Below are positions 1 to 6,291 of a stretch of DNA of 6,883 nt, in pieces. Made by a program: the position numbers and the translations under genes. Source of the stretch: Bacteroidaceae bacterium (GTDB lineage: Bacteria; Bacteroidota; Bacteroidia; Bacteroidales; Bacteroidaceae); NCBI GenBank assembly GCA_016302435.1, contig JAEDNQ010000118.1, positions 1 to 6,883 on the forward strand, in the 5' to 3' direction. Every line of letters begins with the position of its first letter. Position 1 is the stretch's first letter. The notes beneath the pieces were generated by a model, which was given only the letters and a program-made list of their open reading frames with translations, was not told the origin of the DNA and did not search any database.

Positions 1-25
1 TCTCAGCCCAAGTCTCTTGTATGCT

Positions 26-1075
26 CTATTGGCTGAGGTGCATGATGCCTCCTGTAGCAGGATGAAGAACCAGCTTAGTTGTGGCACCCTTGTTGAACAG
101 CGAGGGGCTGAGCATGTCGACTGTGCCGAATTGGGCGAAGGGAAGGTCGTTGGCATAGATGACCTTGTCCATGCTCTCCAGTTTGACTTGTGCTGTGCTT
201 GGCATGTTGTAAACAAGCCCCATGATTTTTCTCTTGGCTTTCTCTTCTTCTGTGGGCAGGACGACGGTGTGCTTGTCCTTGATGGTGAGGTAGAAGGGTT
301 CGCCGGCGAGGTCATCGCTGTCTACAAAACCCAGTTTGCGTGAGAAGCGGAAGAGTACATTGCGGTCTATGTCTCCCTCGGGTGTGAAGGTGAAGACGCG
401 CTCTGTGGTCAGGGTGTCGCAATAGCCTACGTAGAGTTGTGTCAGTGCGCGTTCCTGTCTGTCGAGCTCGCCAAGTACTATCTTCAGCGATGCTCCGTCT
501 TTAGGCATCGACTCCACCAGGCCTCGCTTGATGGCGTTTTTGCTTTCCCTGATGTCGAGTATTTCCTGTGCGGTCAGTTCGGCTCTCTTGGCTAATGATG
601 TGGCAGCGAGTATTTCTTCAGTCAGATATTGCCCAGCGTCAAGCTTGTTATGTGTGGTCTTGTCGTTGGCTATGCTTACTTCCTTTTCTTCTGTCTCTGT
701 GTTGACCGCCAGAAGCACGCCTTCGGCTGTAAGCTGTACGAGGGGTGCAACAGTCTTGTCTTTCAGCTTGACAGTGTAGGTCTTTGTGGAGTCGGGCTCA
801 CCTTCTTGCCATATTCTTATTCCTGTTACGGTCCATCCTGCCTTGTCCATGTCGGCAGTTCCGTCGATGTTGAGGTATCTCTCGGCGTATTGTGAGTATT
901 CACCCTGTGTGTATGTAACCTTCATGGCTGATACCGCCACCTTCAGTTGAGTCTTGGGTAACATGTAATTGACCCCATTGGCAGCAATGCCAGGGGTGAA
1001 GTCGGTCACCAGTGTCTGAGCGTTAGCTCCTGCGGTCATGGCGGCTAAGCAGATTCCTATGATTGTTCGTTTCAT
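26..1075 (-). CDS. DUF4831 family secreted protein
   Basis: A complete 349-residue protein with an ATG start and a TAG stop. Residues 1-19 are a clear Sec signal peptide: Lys-Arg at 2-3, a hydrophobic core, then Ala-Asn-Ala before Gln20, which fits signal peptidase I cleavage. The Cys at position 9 lies inside the hydrophobic core, so a lipoprotein is unlikely. The mature part is hydrophilic and rich in Thr, Lys and Glu, with no further membrane segment, so a periplasmic or surface location is expected. Length and overall pattern (Val-Asn-Tyr-Met-Leu-Pro near the start, a central Arg/Glu-rich helical stretch, a Phe-Arg-Phe-Ser segment) match the DUF4831 family of Bacteroidales. That assignment is from memory, and the function of the family is unknown. 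The gene lies 76 bp downstream of nnr on the same strand, and I see no TANNTTTG box in the gap, so co-transcription is plausible. No catalytic motif is visible. Confidence 0.82.
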   Translation of the reverse strand: MKRTIIGICLAAMTAGANAQTLVTDFTPGIAANGVNYMLPKTQLKVAVSAMKVTYTQGEYSQYAERYLNIDGTADMDKAGWTVTGIRIWQEGEPDSTKTYTVKLKDKTVAPLVQLTAEGVLLAVNTETEEKEVSIANDKTTHNKLDAGQYLTEEILAATSLAKRAELTAQEILDIRESKNAIKRGLVESMPKDGASLKIVLGELDRQERALTQLYVGYCDTLTTERVFTFTPEGDIDRNVLFRFSRKLGFVDSDDLAGEPFYLTIKDKHTVVLPTEEEKAKRKIMGLVYNMPSTAQVKLESMDKVIYANDLPFAQFGTVDMLSPSLFNKGATTKLVLHPATGGIMHLSQ

Positions 1076-1151
1076 GTATATGCTGTTGTTTAGTTTGGTG
1101 TGTATATAGATAGTGCTGTCATCTTCTATTTGGGGGCATAAACAGAACCCT

Positions 1152-2708
1152 CTATAGTGTCTCCTCTTGCGAGCGCAGTTGTTTGAAGGCCTTGGGCAGG
1201 TAGTCCACTATGTCGCTTGCCATGACGCTTTCTTCTGACAAGTCAACTGCGGCGAGGTCGCCAGCCAGTCCGTGTAGGTAGACACCGAGTTTGACAGCCA
1301 CATCAGGGGTATAGCCTTGGGCAAGCAGGGAGAGGATGATTCCAGTCAGTACATCGCCTGCTCCGGCTGTTGCCATTCCAGGGTTGCCTGTAGGGTTGAA
1401 ATACACCTTGCCCTCTGGTGTGGCTATGGCTGAGAAGGCTCCCTTTATGGTGATGTATATCTGTTGGCGTGCAGCCAGTTCGCGTGTGCGTTCGAGTTCT
1501 TCGTAGGAGTTGCGTGTAGTGCTGATGAGTCCGAAGAGTTCTTTCTTGTGTGGTGTCAGAATGGCCCGCCTTGGTATCTGGTTGATCCATCCTCTGTGTG
1601 AACCAAGGATGTTTAGCGCGTCGGCGTCTATCACGACTCCGCACTTGGAGTATTTGACCTGCTCGATGAAGGCCTGAGCTGTGTATGAGGCAGTGCCTAT
1701 GCCCGGACCAATGGCCATGGCGTCATATTCGCTGGCGTCGAATGACTGGCTGAAGCAGATGGGGTCGGGGTCAATGTCGACTATAGCTTCGGGAATGCTT
1801 GTCTGCAGCACCATGGTGTTGCATTCGGGCGTTCGTACTGTCAGTTTGCCTGCTCCGCTGCGCATGCAAGCCTTGGCTCCGAGCAGAGCAGCTCCTGCCA
1901 TGCCTTTCTTTCCTGCTATCAGGAGGGCGTGTCCCATGGTTCCCTTGTGGGCAAAGCGTGGTCGCTTCTTCAGCAGGGAAGGCATCTCGCTCTGCTCTGT
2001 CAAGATGTATGGTGTCTCCATCTCTTCGCCACCGGGGTCTTTCACACCTATGTCCAGTATGGTCCATTCGCCTAAATACTGCTCATGTTCTGCGAAGAAG
2101 AATGACAGCTTGGGGTATTGGAACGTGAAGGTGTAGTCGGCCTTGACGATGTGGCTCATGACATTGTAGCTGTTGTCTTCTGTCATCAGGCCTGACGGTA
2201 TGTCGATAGATACTACCTTGGCTGGGGATGCGTTGATGTATTTCACTACAGAGGCGAAACCTCCGTTGAGCGGACGTGAGAGTCCTGTGCCGAAGAGGCC
2301 GTCGATGACGAGGTCTCCTTCCTCGAGCTTAGGTGGAGTGAAGAGTGACATTATCTCCAACAGCTCAACCTTGTTCTCAAGTTTCTCCTTCTTGTTGGCT
2401 TCTATGATGTCTACCAGACGTTGCTTGTTTGTATTGCAGTCGGGCGAGAGATTGTCTGACGTGTTGAACAGATATACGTAGACATTGGCTCCTGCAAGGC
2501 CAAGAATCCTGGCGATGGCCAAAGCGTCACCGCCGTTGTTGCCTGGTCCTGCAAATATCTTGATAGGGGTCGTTATATCCCACCTCGCCATGATTTCTTC
2601 TGCCACAGCCTGTGCAGCACGCTCCATCAGGTCTATAGACTTGATGGATTCATGTTCGATGGTATATGCATCTGCCTTCTTCAATTGGGCTGCTGATAGG
2701 ATTTTCAT
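1152..2708 (-). CDS. nnr: Bifunctional NAD(P)HX epimerase / ADP-dependent (S)-NAD(P)HX dehydratase
   Basis: The 518-residue product repairs hydrated NADH and NADPH in the cytoplasm. The N-terminal YjeF domain epimerises R to S forms, and the C-terminal ribokinase-like domain dehydrates the S form using ADP. In the epimerase half I see GPGNNGGD at residues 54-61, DGLFGTGL at 136-143 and SIDIPSGL at 167-174. In the dehydratase half I see a Gly-rich GTMGHALLIAG segment, AIGPGIGT, IDADALNIL, LTPHKKE, and near residues 440-456 NPGMATAGAGDVLTG, with the likely catalytic Asp at about 452. The length is normal for the fused form. The ATG at 2708 is chosen over an upstream in-frame TTG at 2819: Met-Lys-Ile-Leu-Ser begins the usual family N-terminus, and the TTG lies inside a predicted -7 promoter box. 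The gene diverges from adk. The DUF4831 gene follows it and may share its transcript. Confidence 0.95.
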   Translation of the reverse strand: MKILSAAQLKKADAYTIEHESIKSIDLMERAAQAVAEEIMARWDITTPIKIFAGPGNNGGDALAIARILGLAGANVYVYLFNTSDNLSPDCNTNKQRLVDIIEANKKEKLENKVELLEIMSLFTPPKLEEGDLVIDGLFGTGLSRPLNGGFASVVKYINASPAKVVSIDIPSGLMTEDNSYNVMSHIVKADYTFTFQYPKLSFFFAEHEQYLGEWTILDIGVKDPGGEEMETPYILTEQSEMPSLLKKRPRFAHKGTMGHALLIAGKKGMAGAALLGAKACMRSGAGKLTVRTPECNTMVLQTSIPEAIVDIDPDPICFSQSFDASEYDAMAIGPGIGTASYTAQAFIEQVKYSKCGVVIDADALNILGSHRGWINQIPRRAILTPHKKELFGLISTTRNSYEELERTRELAARQQIYITIKGAFSAIATPEGKVYFNPTGNPGMATAGAGDVLTGIILSLLAQGYTPDVAVKLGVYLHGLAGDLAAVDLSEESVMASDIVDYLPKAFKQLRSQEETL

Positions 2709-2776
2709 ACTGACTTGTAAATGTTTCTTCTTTCTTTGACTGTCTGAGTCATCCAGTGTAGGTTGTGATTGAGAGA

Positions 2777-2799
2777 TGCCGCACGGTTTGGATGCGGCA
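2777..2799 (-). promoter_or_regulatory. 5' stem-loop in the nnr leader
   Basis: A perfect 7-bp inverted repeat, TGCCGCA (2777-2783) and TGCGGCA (2793-2799), with a 9-base loop. It is GC-rich within an AT-rich region. If transcription starts about 7 bases after the -7 box at 2817-2824, the hairpin lies near +12 to +34 of a roughly 100-nt leader. Such 5' hairpins often protect mRNA ends, but a role here is inference. It has no T tract in the nnr direction, so it does not look like a terminator. Confidence 0.45.
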
Positions 2800-2816
2800 A
2801 CTTGTAAAACGTAGTG

Positions 2817-2851
2817 CAAAAGTAATGATTTGCTATCAATAAAACGACAAA
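2817..2851 (-). promoter_or_regulatory. Putative Bacteroidota-type promoter for nnr
   Basis: Read on the minus strand, TACTTTTG (plus-strand 2824 down to 2817) matches the -7 consensus TANNTTTG. The nearest upstream TTTG lies at 2848-2851, giving a 23-bp spacer instead of the usual 19-21, so the -33 element is weak. The predicted start near 2810 leaves about 100 nt of untranslated leader before the ATG at 2708. The alternative TTG start at 2819 falls within the box itself, which argues against the longer protein. Confidence 0.5.
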
Positions 2852-2930
2852 AACCCCATATTTCGTATCTTCATAGGTGTTTTTTATGCTTTTATTCTTG
2901 TTTTTTTCATAAAGACATGATTTTTTTCAG

Positions 2931-2938
2931 TAGCTTTG
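2931..2938 (+). promoter_or_regulatory. Putative -7 promoter box for adk-obgE
   Basis: TAGCTTTG matches the Bacteroidota -7 consensus TANNTTTG, is followed by CA as is common, and sits downstream of T-rich DNA. No clean TTTG lies 19-21 bases upstream; the closest is TTTC at 2905-2908 with a 22-bp spacer. No other TANNTTTG box occurs on this strand between here and adk. Transcription would start near 2945 and give a leader of about 217 nt. Confidence 0.5.
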
Positions 2939-2944
2939 CACTTG

Positions 2945-3161
2945 TTTTCCGAAATGCGTCCCTTTCTGCCACACCTCAGTGGCTTCATTTGAGACGACTG
3001 TAGAATACTGCAAAAGAAGAACCTCTCTCTCCGTGGCCTTCGCGGAGCTCAGAGTAGACATCTGCGCAGCCAGCCCACAGTGCAACTCATATAGATTGCG
3101 CGCATGGATAAAGTAAACATATATAATAACCAACACATAAATAAACATCAGACATACAACA
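2945..3161 (+). promoter_or_regulatory. Long structured 5' leader of adk
   Basis: The predicted adk leader can form at least two hairpins. The first pairs GCCAC (2968-2972) with GTGGC (2979-2983) around a 6-base loop. The second pairs CTCCGTGG (3029-3036) with TCGCGGAG (3040-3047) around a 3-base loop, with two G-T pairs; CTCT (3025-3028) and AGAG (3051-3054) extend the stem past a 3-base bulge. A 12-codon reading frame plus stop, starting MRPFLPHL, runs 2954-2992 directly after the predicted transcript start and overlaps the first hairpin. The final 50 bases are A-rich and unstructured, as is usual before start codons in this phylum. I recognise no known riboswitch, so a regulatory role is inference. 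Confidence 0.35.
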
Positions 3162-3734
3162 ATGAAGAATATTATCATTTTCGGTGCTCCAGGTTCAGGC
3201 AAGGGCACTTACAGCGACGAGATTGTAGCTAAGTACAATATGGGACACATCTCCACAGGCGACGTGCTCCGCGGTGAAATAAAGAACGGAACAGAACTGG
3301 GCAACATAGCCAAGGGATATATCGACAACGGACAGCTCATCCCGGACGAACTCATGATTGACATCCTCGCAAAGACATACGATGCGCTTCCAAAGGGACA
3401 GGGCGTCATCTTCGACGGTTTCCCCCGCACCATCCCACAGGCTGAGGCACTCAAGAAGATGCTCGCTGAGCGTGGAGACGATATGGGCATGATGATAGAG
3501 CTCGTTGTGGGCGAAGATGTACTCATGGCTCGCCTCCTCAACCGCGCTAAGGAACAAGGCCGCGCTGACGACAACGAAGAGACTATCAAGAAGCGCTTCG
3601 CTGTCTACCACAGCCAGACAGCTCCACTCGCCGAGTGGTTTGAGAAGGAAGGCATCCGCAACACTTTCACATGGAAGGGGTCAAAGGAACTCATGCTCTC
3701 TGAGATCTTTGCCGCCATCGAGGAGCAGAAATAA
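3162..3734 (+). CDS. adk: Adenylate kinase, short-LID form
   Basis: This cytoplasmic enzyme catalyses ATP + AMP = 2 ADP. The 190-residue protein shows the P-loop GAPGSGKGT at residues 8-16, the AMP-binding STGD at 31-34 with Arg38, DGFPRT at 85-90 with Gln93, and the LID region from Arg128 through GRADDNEETIKKR (133-145). The LID is the short type: it lacks the ~27-residue insertion and the Cys/His zinc ligands found in long bacterial forms, which accounts for the length of 190 rather than about 215. The ATG at 3162 directly precedes the hydrophobic first strand and follows an A-rich stretch with no Shine-Dalgarno sequence. It is the first plus-strand gene after the divergent promoter region. 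obgE starts 70 bp downstream, so the two are probably co-transcribed. Confidence 0.97.
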   Translation: MKNIIIFGAPGSGKGTYSDEIVAKYNMGHISTGDVLRGEIKNGTELGNIAKGYIDNGQLIPDELMIDILAKTYDALPKGQGVIFDGFPRTIPQAEALKKMLAERGDDMGMMIELVVGEDVLMARLLNRAKEQGRADDNEETIKKRFAVYHSQTAPLAEWFEKEGIRNTFTWKGSKELMLSEIFAAIEEQK

Positions 3735-3756
3735 TTACAGGTAATTCAAGAAGGAA

Positions 3757-3794
3757 TATAGTAGAATCTACCTACACACACACTTCTACTTATA
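3757..3794 (+). repeat. Imperfect hairpin between adk and obgE
   Basis: AGTAGAA (3760-3766) pairs perfectly with TTCTACT (3784-3790). Three further A-T pairs (3757-3759 with 3792-3794) extend the stem past one bulged T. The 17-base loop holds an ACAC-rich run. The stem is AT-rich and has no T tract, so it is not a convincing terminator. It could affect relative adk and obgE levels through mRNA processing, or it may be chance. Confidence 0.25.
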
Positions 3795-3804
3795 AGGCCC
3801 ATTA

Positions 3805-5031
3805 ATGGCAGAAACAAATTTCATAGATTACGTAAAGATATATTGCCGCTCGGGTAGGGGAGGACGAGGCTCCACACACATGCACCGCGCCAAGTACTTG
3901 CCCAAGGGAGGTCCAGACGGTGGAAATGGCGGACGCGGCGGACATGTCATCCTGCGCGCCAACCGCAACTACTGGACACTCCTCCACCTGCGATATGACC
4001 GCCACATACAGGCGGAACATGGCGGCAATGGCTCCAAGAATAAGTCGTCAGGCAAGCAGGGAGCTAACAGTTACATCGAAGTGCCATGCGGCACGGCTGT
4101 CTACGACGCTGAGACAGGTGAGTACGTATGTGACGTGACCGAACATGAGCAGGAGGTAATCCTCCTCCGTGGCGGACGAGGCGGACTTGGCAACTTCAAC
4201 TTCGCCACTCCCACCAACAAGGCTCCTCGCTATGCCCAGCCAGGCGAACCGATGCAGGAACGCTCCTTCATCCTCGAGCTAAAGCTCCTTGCCGACGTAG
4301 GACTTGTAGGTTTCCCAAACGCAGGCAAGTCCACACTCGTGGGAGCCATCTCGTCAGCACGCCCAAAGATAGGCAACTATCCCTTCACCACTCTCGAACC
4401 ATCCCTCGGCATCGTCTCCTACCGCGACTCACGCTCTTTCGTCGTGGCAGACATACCAGGCATCATAGAGGGAGCCAGCGAGGGGCGTGGACTGGGACTC
4501 CGTTTCTTGCGCCATATCGAGCGCAATTCGCTTCTGCTCTTCATGGTGCCCGCCGATACGGACGACATACGTCATGAGTATGATGTGCTGCTCGGAGAAC
4601 TCGCCAAGTTCAACCCTGACCTCCTTGACAAGGGAAGGGTGCTGGCCATCACCAAGTGCGACCTCCTCGCCGGCGACGACGAACTCAAGGACATGCTCCG
4701 CGAAGGCCTGCCCGACGACATACCAGTCGTCTTCATCAGTGCCGTCGCTCAGCAGGGACTCCAAGAACTCAAAGATGTGCTCTGGCGCGAGATGAACAGC
4801 GAAAGCAACAAGATAGCTGCCATCAACACTCAGGAATCCATCATACGCTCCACCAAGACCTTTGCCTATATGTCTGACATTGAAGATGACGACGAGGGCT
4901 GGGGAGAAGAGGATGCTCTGGATGACGATGAGGACATCGAATATCTCGACGATGAGGATATTGAGTATCTCGACGATGATGCTATCGAGGACCTTGAGGA
5001 CTTCGAATATGAGGATGCCCCCAAGTCATGA
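3805..5031 (+). CDS. obgE: Obg family GTPase (ribosome assembly)
   Basis: The 408-residue protein has the standard Obg order. The Gly-rich Obg fold occupies about residues 1-158, with runs such as GRGGRG and GGNGGRGG. The G domain shows G1 GFPNAGKST (169-177), G2 PFTT (193-196), G3 DIPG (216-219), G4 TKCD (283-286) and G5 SAV (312-314). Obg proteins bind the large ribosomal subunit and (p)ppGpp and act in 50S maturation and growth control. The Firmicutes-type OCT domain is absent. Instead residues 356-408 form an acidic tail with 30 Asp or Glu in 53 positions. The ATG at 3805 begins MAETNFIDYVKI, the usual family N-terminus. The gene follows adk by 70 bp and ends 19 bp before a strong hairpin, consistent with an adk-obgE transcript. 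Confidence 0.97.
   Translation: MAETNFIDYVKIYCRSGRGGRGSTHMHRAKYLPKGGPDGGNGGRGGHVILRANRNYWTLLHLRYDRHIQAEHGGNGSKNKSSGKQGANSYIEVPCGTAVYDAETGEYVCDVTEHEQEVILLRGGRGGLGNFNFATPTNKAPRYAQPGEPMQERSFILELKLLADVGLVGFPNAGKSTLVGAISSARPKIGNYPFTTLEPSLGIVSYRDSRSFVVADIPGIIEGASEGRGLGLRFLRHIERNSLLLFMVPADTDDIRHEYDVLLGELAKFNPDLLDKGRVLAITKCDLLAGDDELKDMLREGLPDDIPVVFISAVAQQGLQELKDVLWREMNSESNKIAAINTQESIIRSTKTFAYMSDIEDDDEGWGEEDALDDDEDIEYLDDEDIEYLDDDAIEDLEDFEYEDAPKS
4930..4977 (+). repeat. 24-bp in-frame tandem duplication in the obgE tail
   Basis: Two adjacent 24-bp units (4930-4953 and 4954-4977) encode the same octapeptide, EDIEYLDD, twice. The units differ only at three third-codon positions (GAC/GAT, ATC/ATT, GAA/GAG), so the peptide is conserved while the DNA has drifted. 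This fits an older duplication kept by selection on the acidic tail. It sits inside the disordered C-terminus and does not touch the G domain. Confidence 0.85.
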
Positions 5032-5050
5032 CCGATTACATAACAGCCAC

Positions 5051-5098
5051 ACACACATATATAGGGCGGCCTCCTCGGTCGCCCTATATATGTGGTGT
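5051..5098 (+). terminator. Strong hairpin after obgE, probable terminator
   Basis: An 18-bp uninterrupted stem pairs 5054-5071 with 5077-5094 (one G-T pair) around a 5-base loop, TCCTC. Three more pairs follow beyond a single bulged G. The core is GGGCGGCC against GGTCGCCC, flanked by alternating AT. The sequence after it is only moderately T-rich (TATTCTATT), so it is not a textbook intrinsic terminator. The stem is nearly symmetric and would also form in an RNA from the other strand. It lies 19 bp after the obgE stop and 57 bp before the chosen pgeF start. Confidence 0.7.
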
Positions 5099-5105
5099 AT
5101 TCTAT

Positions 5106-5145
5106 TAGTTCCCTCAAAATCCCACTAATTCCCTCAAAAATCCAC
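5106..5145. repeat. Two-copy 20-bp tandem repeat before pgeF
   Basis: Units 5106-5125 and 5126-5145 are identical at 17 of 20 positions and share TTCCCTCAAAA. They fill most of the gap between the obgE hairpin and the pgeF start at 5155. The repeat is not multiple-of-three coding sequence from a duplicated peptide and contains no TANNTTTG box on the plus strand. Possible roles are a protein-binding site or leftover slippage; neither is shown by the sequence. Confidence 0.7.
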
Positions 5146-5154
5146 GATTACCCC

Positions 5155-5844
5155 ATGCACATATATCCAACCCCACCCTCAGTGACAGCCTTCTCTACCA
5201 CACGCGATGGAGATGCCTCACTGCCCATACCCCGACTCTTCATGCCTCACCATCAGGTGCATGGCACCCGAACAGTCATCATCGACGAGGCCTTCCTCCG
5301 CCTCACTCCCCTGCAGCAGGCACTCGCCATGGATGGCGTCGATGCCCTGTCTACCGATTTGCCCTTGACATGCGTGTGTGTCAAGACAGCCGACTGCATA
5401 CCTGTTCTTCTGTGGGATGAGCACACCCATGTTGTTTCTGCTGTGCATGCAGGGTGGAAAGGAACTCTTCAGCGCATCGTTGAGCACAACATATCCACCT
5501 TGCGTGATGTCTATGCTCTCGACCCCTCAGGTCTCCATGCCATCATTGGCCCAGGCATTGGACCTGACAGTTTTGAGGTGGGCGATGAGGTCTACGAGCA
5601 GTTTGCCCAGGCTGGTTTTGACATGCAGCTTCTTGCCTCTCGCTATCCCGACATGCGCAATCCGAAGCTGACCAAATGGCATATCGACCTGTGGGAATGC
5701 AACCGTCAGCAGCTGCTATCCATGGGACTGCAAGCCGACAAGATTCATGTCTCGGCTATTGACACCTTTGCACATTACGACCGTTTCTTCTCCGCGCGCC
5801 GCCATCTCGACGGACGCATTATCAATGGGATAATGTGGAATTAG
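5155..5844 (+). CDS. pgeF: PgeF/YfiH (laccase-domain) family protein, shortened N-terminal region
   Basis: Members were called polyphenol oxidases but are better known as purine nucleoside phosphorylase/adenosine deaminase-like enzymes (FAMIN relatives), and E. coli PgeF edits peptidoglycan precursors. In this 229-residue protein I see TTRDG (15-19), HQVHG with His36, TADC with Cys81 and HAGWKGT with His98. These are the expected three metal ligands. GPGIGPDSFEVGDEVY, HIDLWECN and FFSARR follow in the usual order. The family segment between TTRDG and the first His, normally about 35 residues longer with a Phe-Asn and Gly-Asp-Asp motif, is missing, so the protein is shorter than the usual ~260-270. 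The ATG at 5155 is preferred to one at 5092, which lies in the hairpin stem and would translate the tandem repeat. The catalytic core appears intact, but the exact substrate is uncertain. Confidence 0.88.
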   Translation: MHIYPTPPSVTAFSTTRDGDASLPIPRLFMPHHQVHGTRTVIIDEAFLRLTPLQQALAMDGVDALSTDLPLTCVCVKTADCIPVLLWDEHTHVVSAVHAGWKGTLQRIVEHNISTLRDVYALDPSGLHAIIGPGIGPDSFEVGDEVYEQFAQAGFDMQLLASRYPDMRNPKLTKWHIDLWECNRQQLLSMGLQADKIHVSAIDTFAHYDRFFSARRHLDGRIINGIMWN

Positions 5845-5886
5845 GCCTCAGATGTCGGGACGGAGGAAATATATAGCCCCCCCACT

Positions 5887-6069
5887 TTATTTAAACTGCT
5901 TTTGTTCTTCGTTGTACTCGTATCCAATCTTCAGTAGGGTAGCCTTTACTTCGTCTACATTGCGGTCAAAGCGCCCGCATAGTTCTTCTAAAGAGTCGTA
6001 CTCTCTGTCGCGCAGTAACATGTTGATGCTCGACAACAGCATGATGGGGTCTTGGGGTAATCTGTCCAT
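5887..6069 (-). CDS. DUF4250 family small protein
   Basis: A 60-residue protein with ATG start and TAA stop. The N-terminal PQDPIMLLSSINMLLRD, a middle helix with a conserved Leu-Cys, and the C-terminal IGYEYNEEQKQF match my recollection of the DUF4250 family, which is small, cytoplasmic and of unknown function. The layout suggests a compact helical protein, with a helix-turn-helix-like pattern around residues 25-50 (SLEELCGRFDRNVDEVKATLLKIG), but DNA binding is only a guess. There is no signal peptide or membrane segment. It converges with pgeF, 42 bp apart, with no clear terminator between them. A good promoter lies upstream at 6182-6213, which supports independent expression. Confidence 0.85.
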   Translation of the reverse strand: MDRLPQDPIMLLSSINMLLRDREYDSLEELCGRFDRNVDEVKATLLKIGYEYNEEQKQFK

Positions 6070-6181
6070 GTCCGTGTGTTTGTTTGTGTATTGTATTCTT
6101 AATATGTCTGTTAGTGGTCAACCTGCTGACGACATCTTTACTTCAACGTGCATCCGCCGTCCTTCAGAAAAAGACCTGCTG

Positions 6182-6213
6182 CAAAGGTATGACAATTTGC
6201 AGAAAAGACCAAA
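6182..6213 (-). promoter_or_regulatory. Bacteroidota promoter for the DUF4250 gene
   Basis: Read on the minus strand there is TTTG (6213-6210), a 20-base spacer, then TACCTTTG (6189-6182) followed by CA. Both elements and the spacing match the Bacteroidota consensus TTTG-N19..21-TANNTTTG. It is the best promoter match in the window. Transcription should begin near 6175 and leave a leader of about 106 nt before the ATG at 6069. Confidence 0.75.
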
Positions 6214-6260
6214 GGAAACACCAAATAATCGCTTAACATATATTATTATATGTGTTCAGC

Positions 6261-6291
6261 GTTGAGTTTTGACATATTATTGCTAACTTTG
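6261..6291 (+). promoter_or_regulatory. Bacteroidota promoter for the thioesterase gene
   Basis: GTTG (6261-6264, the TTG core of the -33 box) is followed by 19 bases and then TAACTTTG (6284-6291), which fits TANNTTTG, with CA after it. The predicted transcript start is about 6297-6300. This lies on or just after the first in-frame ATG at 6296, so that ATG is unlikely to be translated from a leadered mRNA and the start at 6371 is favoured. Confidence 0.68.

Larger units (their letters stand above)
2709..3161. other. Divergent nnr/adk intergenic region, no gene seen
   Basis: This 453-bp stretch separates two divergent genes. The middle part (about 2820-2935) is very AT-rich with long T runs and holds both predicted -7 boxes. 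The right part is GC-richer (about 2945-3110) and then AT-rich up to the adk start. Open frames across it are short or lack family features, so I annotate no protein here. In many Bacteroidales, as I recall, hpt (hypoxanthine phosphoribosyltransferase) lies just upstream of adk. It is absent here, and I see no recognisable remnant. Confidence 0.6.

Noticed and set aside
1681..2136. Plus-strand 151-residue open frame inside nnr
   Set aside because: It is antisense to the conserved nnr domains, which explain the sequence fully.
2927..3208. Minus-strand 93-residue frame with a hydrophobic stretch, between nnr and adk
   Set aside because: It overlaps the adk start and its apparent N-terminus is antisense to the adk P-loop. 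The hydrophobic part comes from AT-rich leader DNA.
4866..5117. Minus-strand Ser-rich 83-residue frame
   Set aside because: The Ser run is the antisense reading of Asp/Glu codons in the ObgE tail, and the frame starts beyond the hairpin with no promoter.
5845..5886. Possible terminator between the convergent pgeF and DUF4250 genes
   Set aside because: Only a 4-bp pairing (CCTC with GAGG) is present and there is no proper T tract.
6118..6153. Minus-strand 11-codon frame (MHVEVKMSSAG) in the predicted leader of the DUF4250 gene
   Set aside because: Short frames of this size occur by chance, and there is no run of regulatory codons, hairpin or start-site context to support a leader peptide.
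5852..6265. Plus-strand 137-residue open frame
   Set aside because: It lies opposite the DUF4250 gene and its promoter, is Ser/Leu/Cys-rich without family features, and reads through regulatory DNA.
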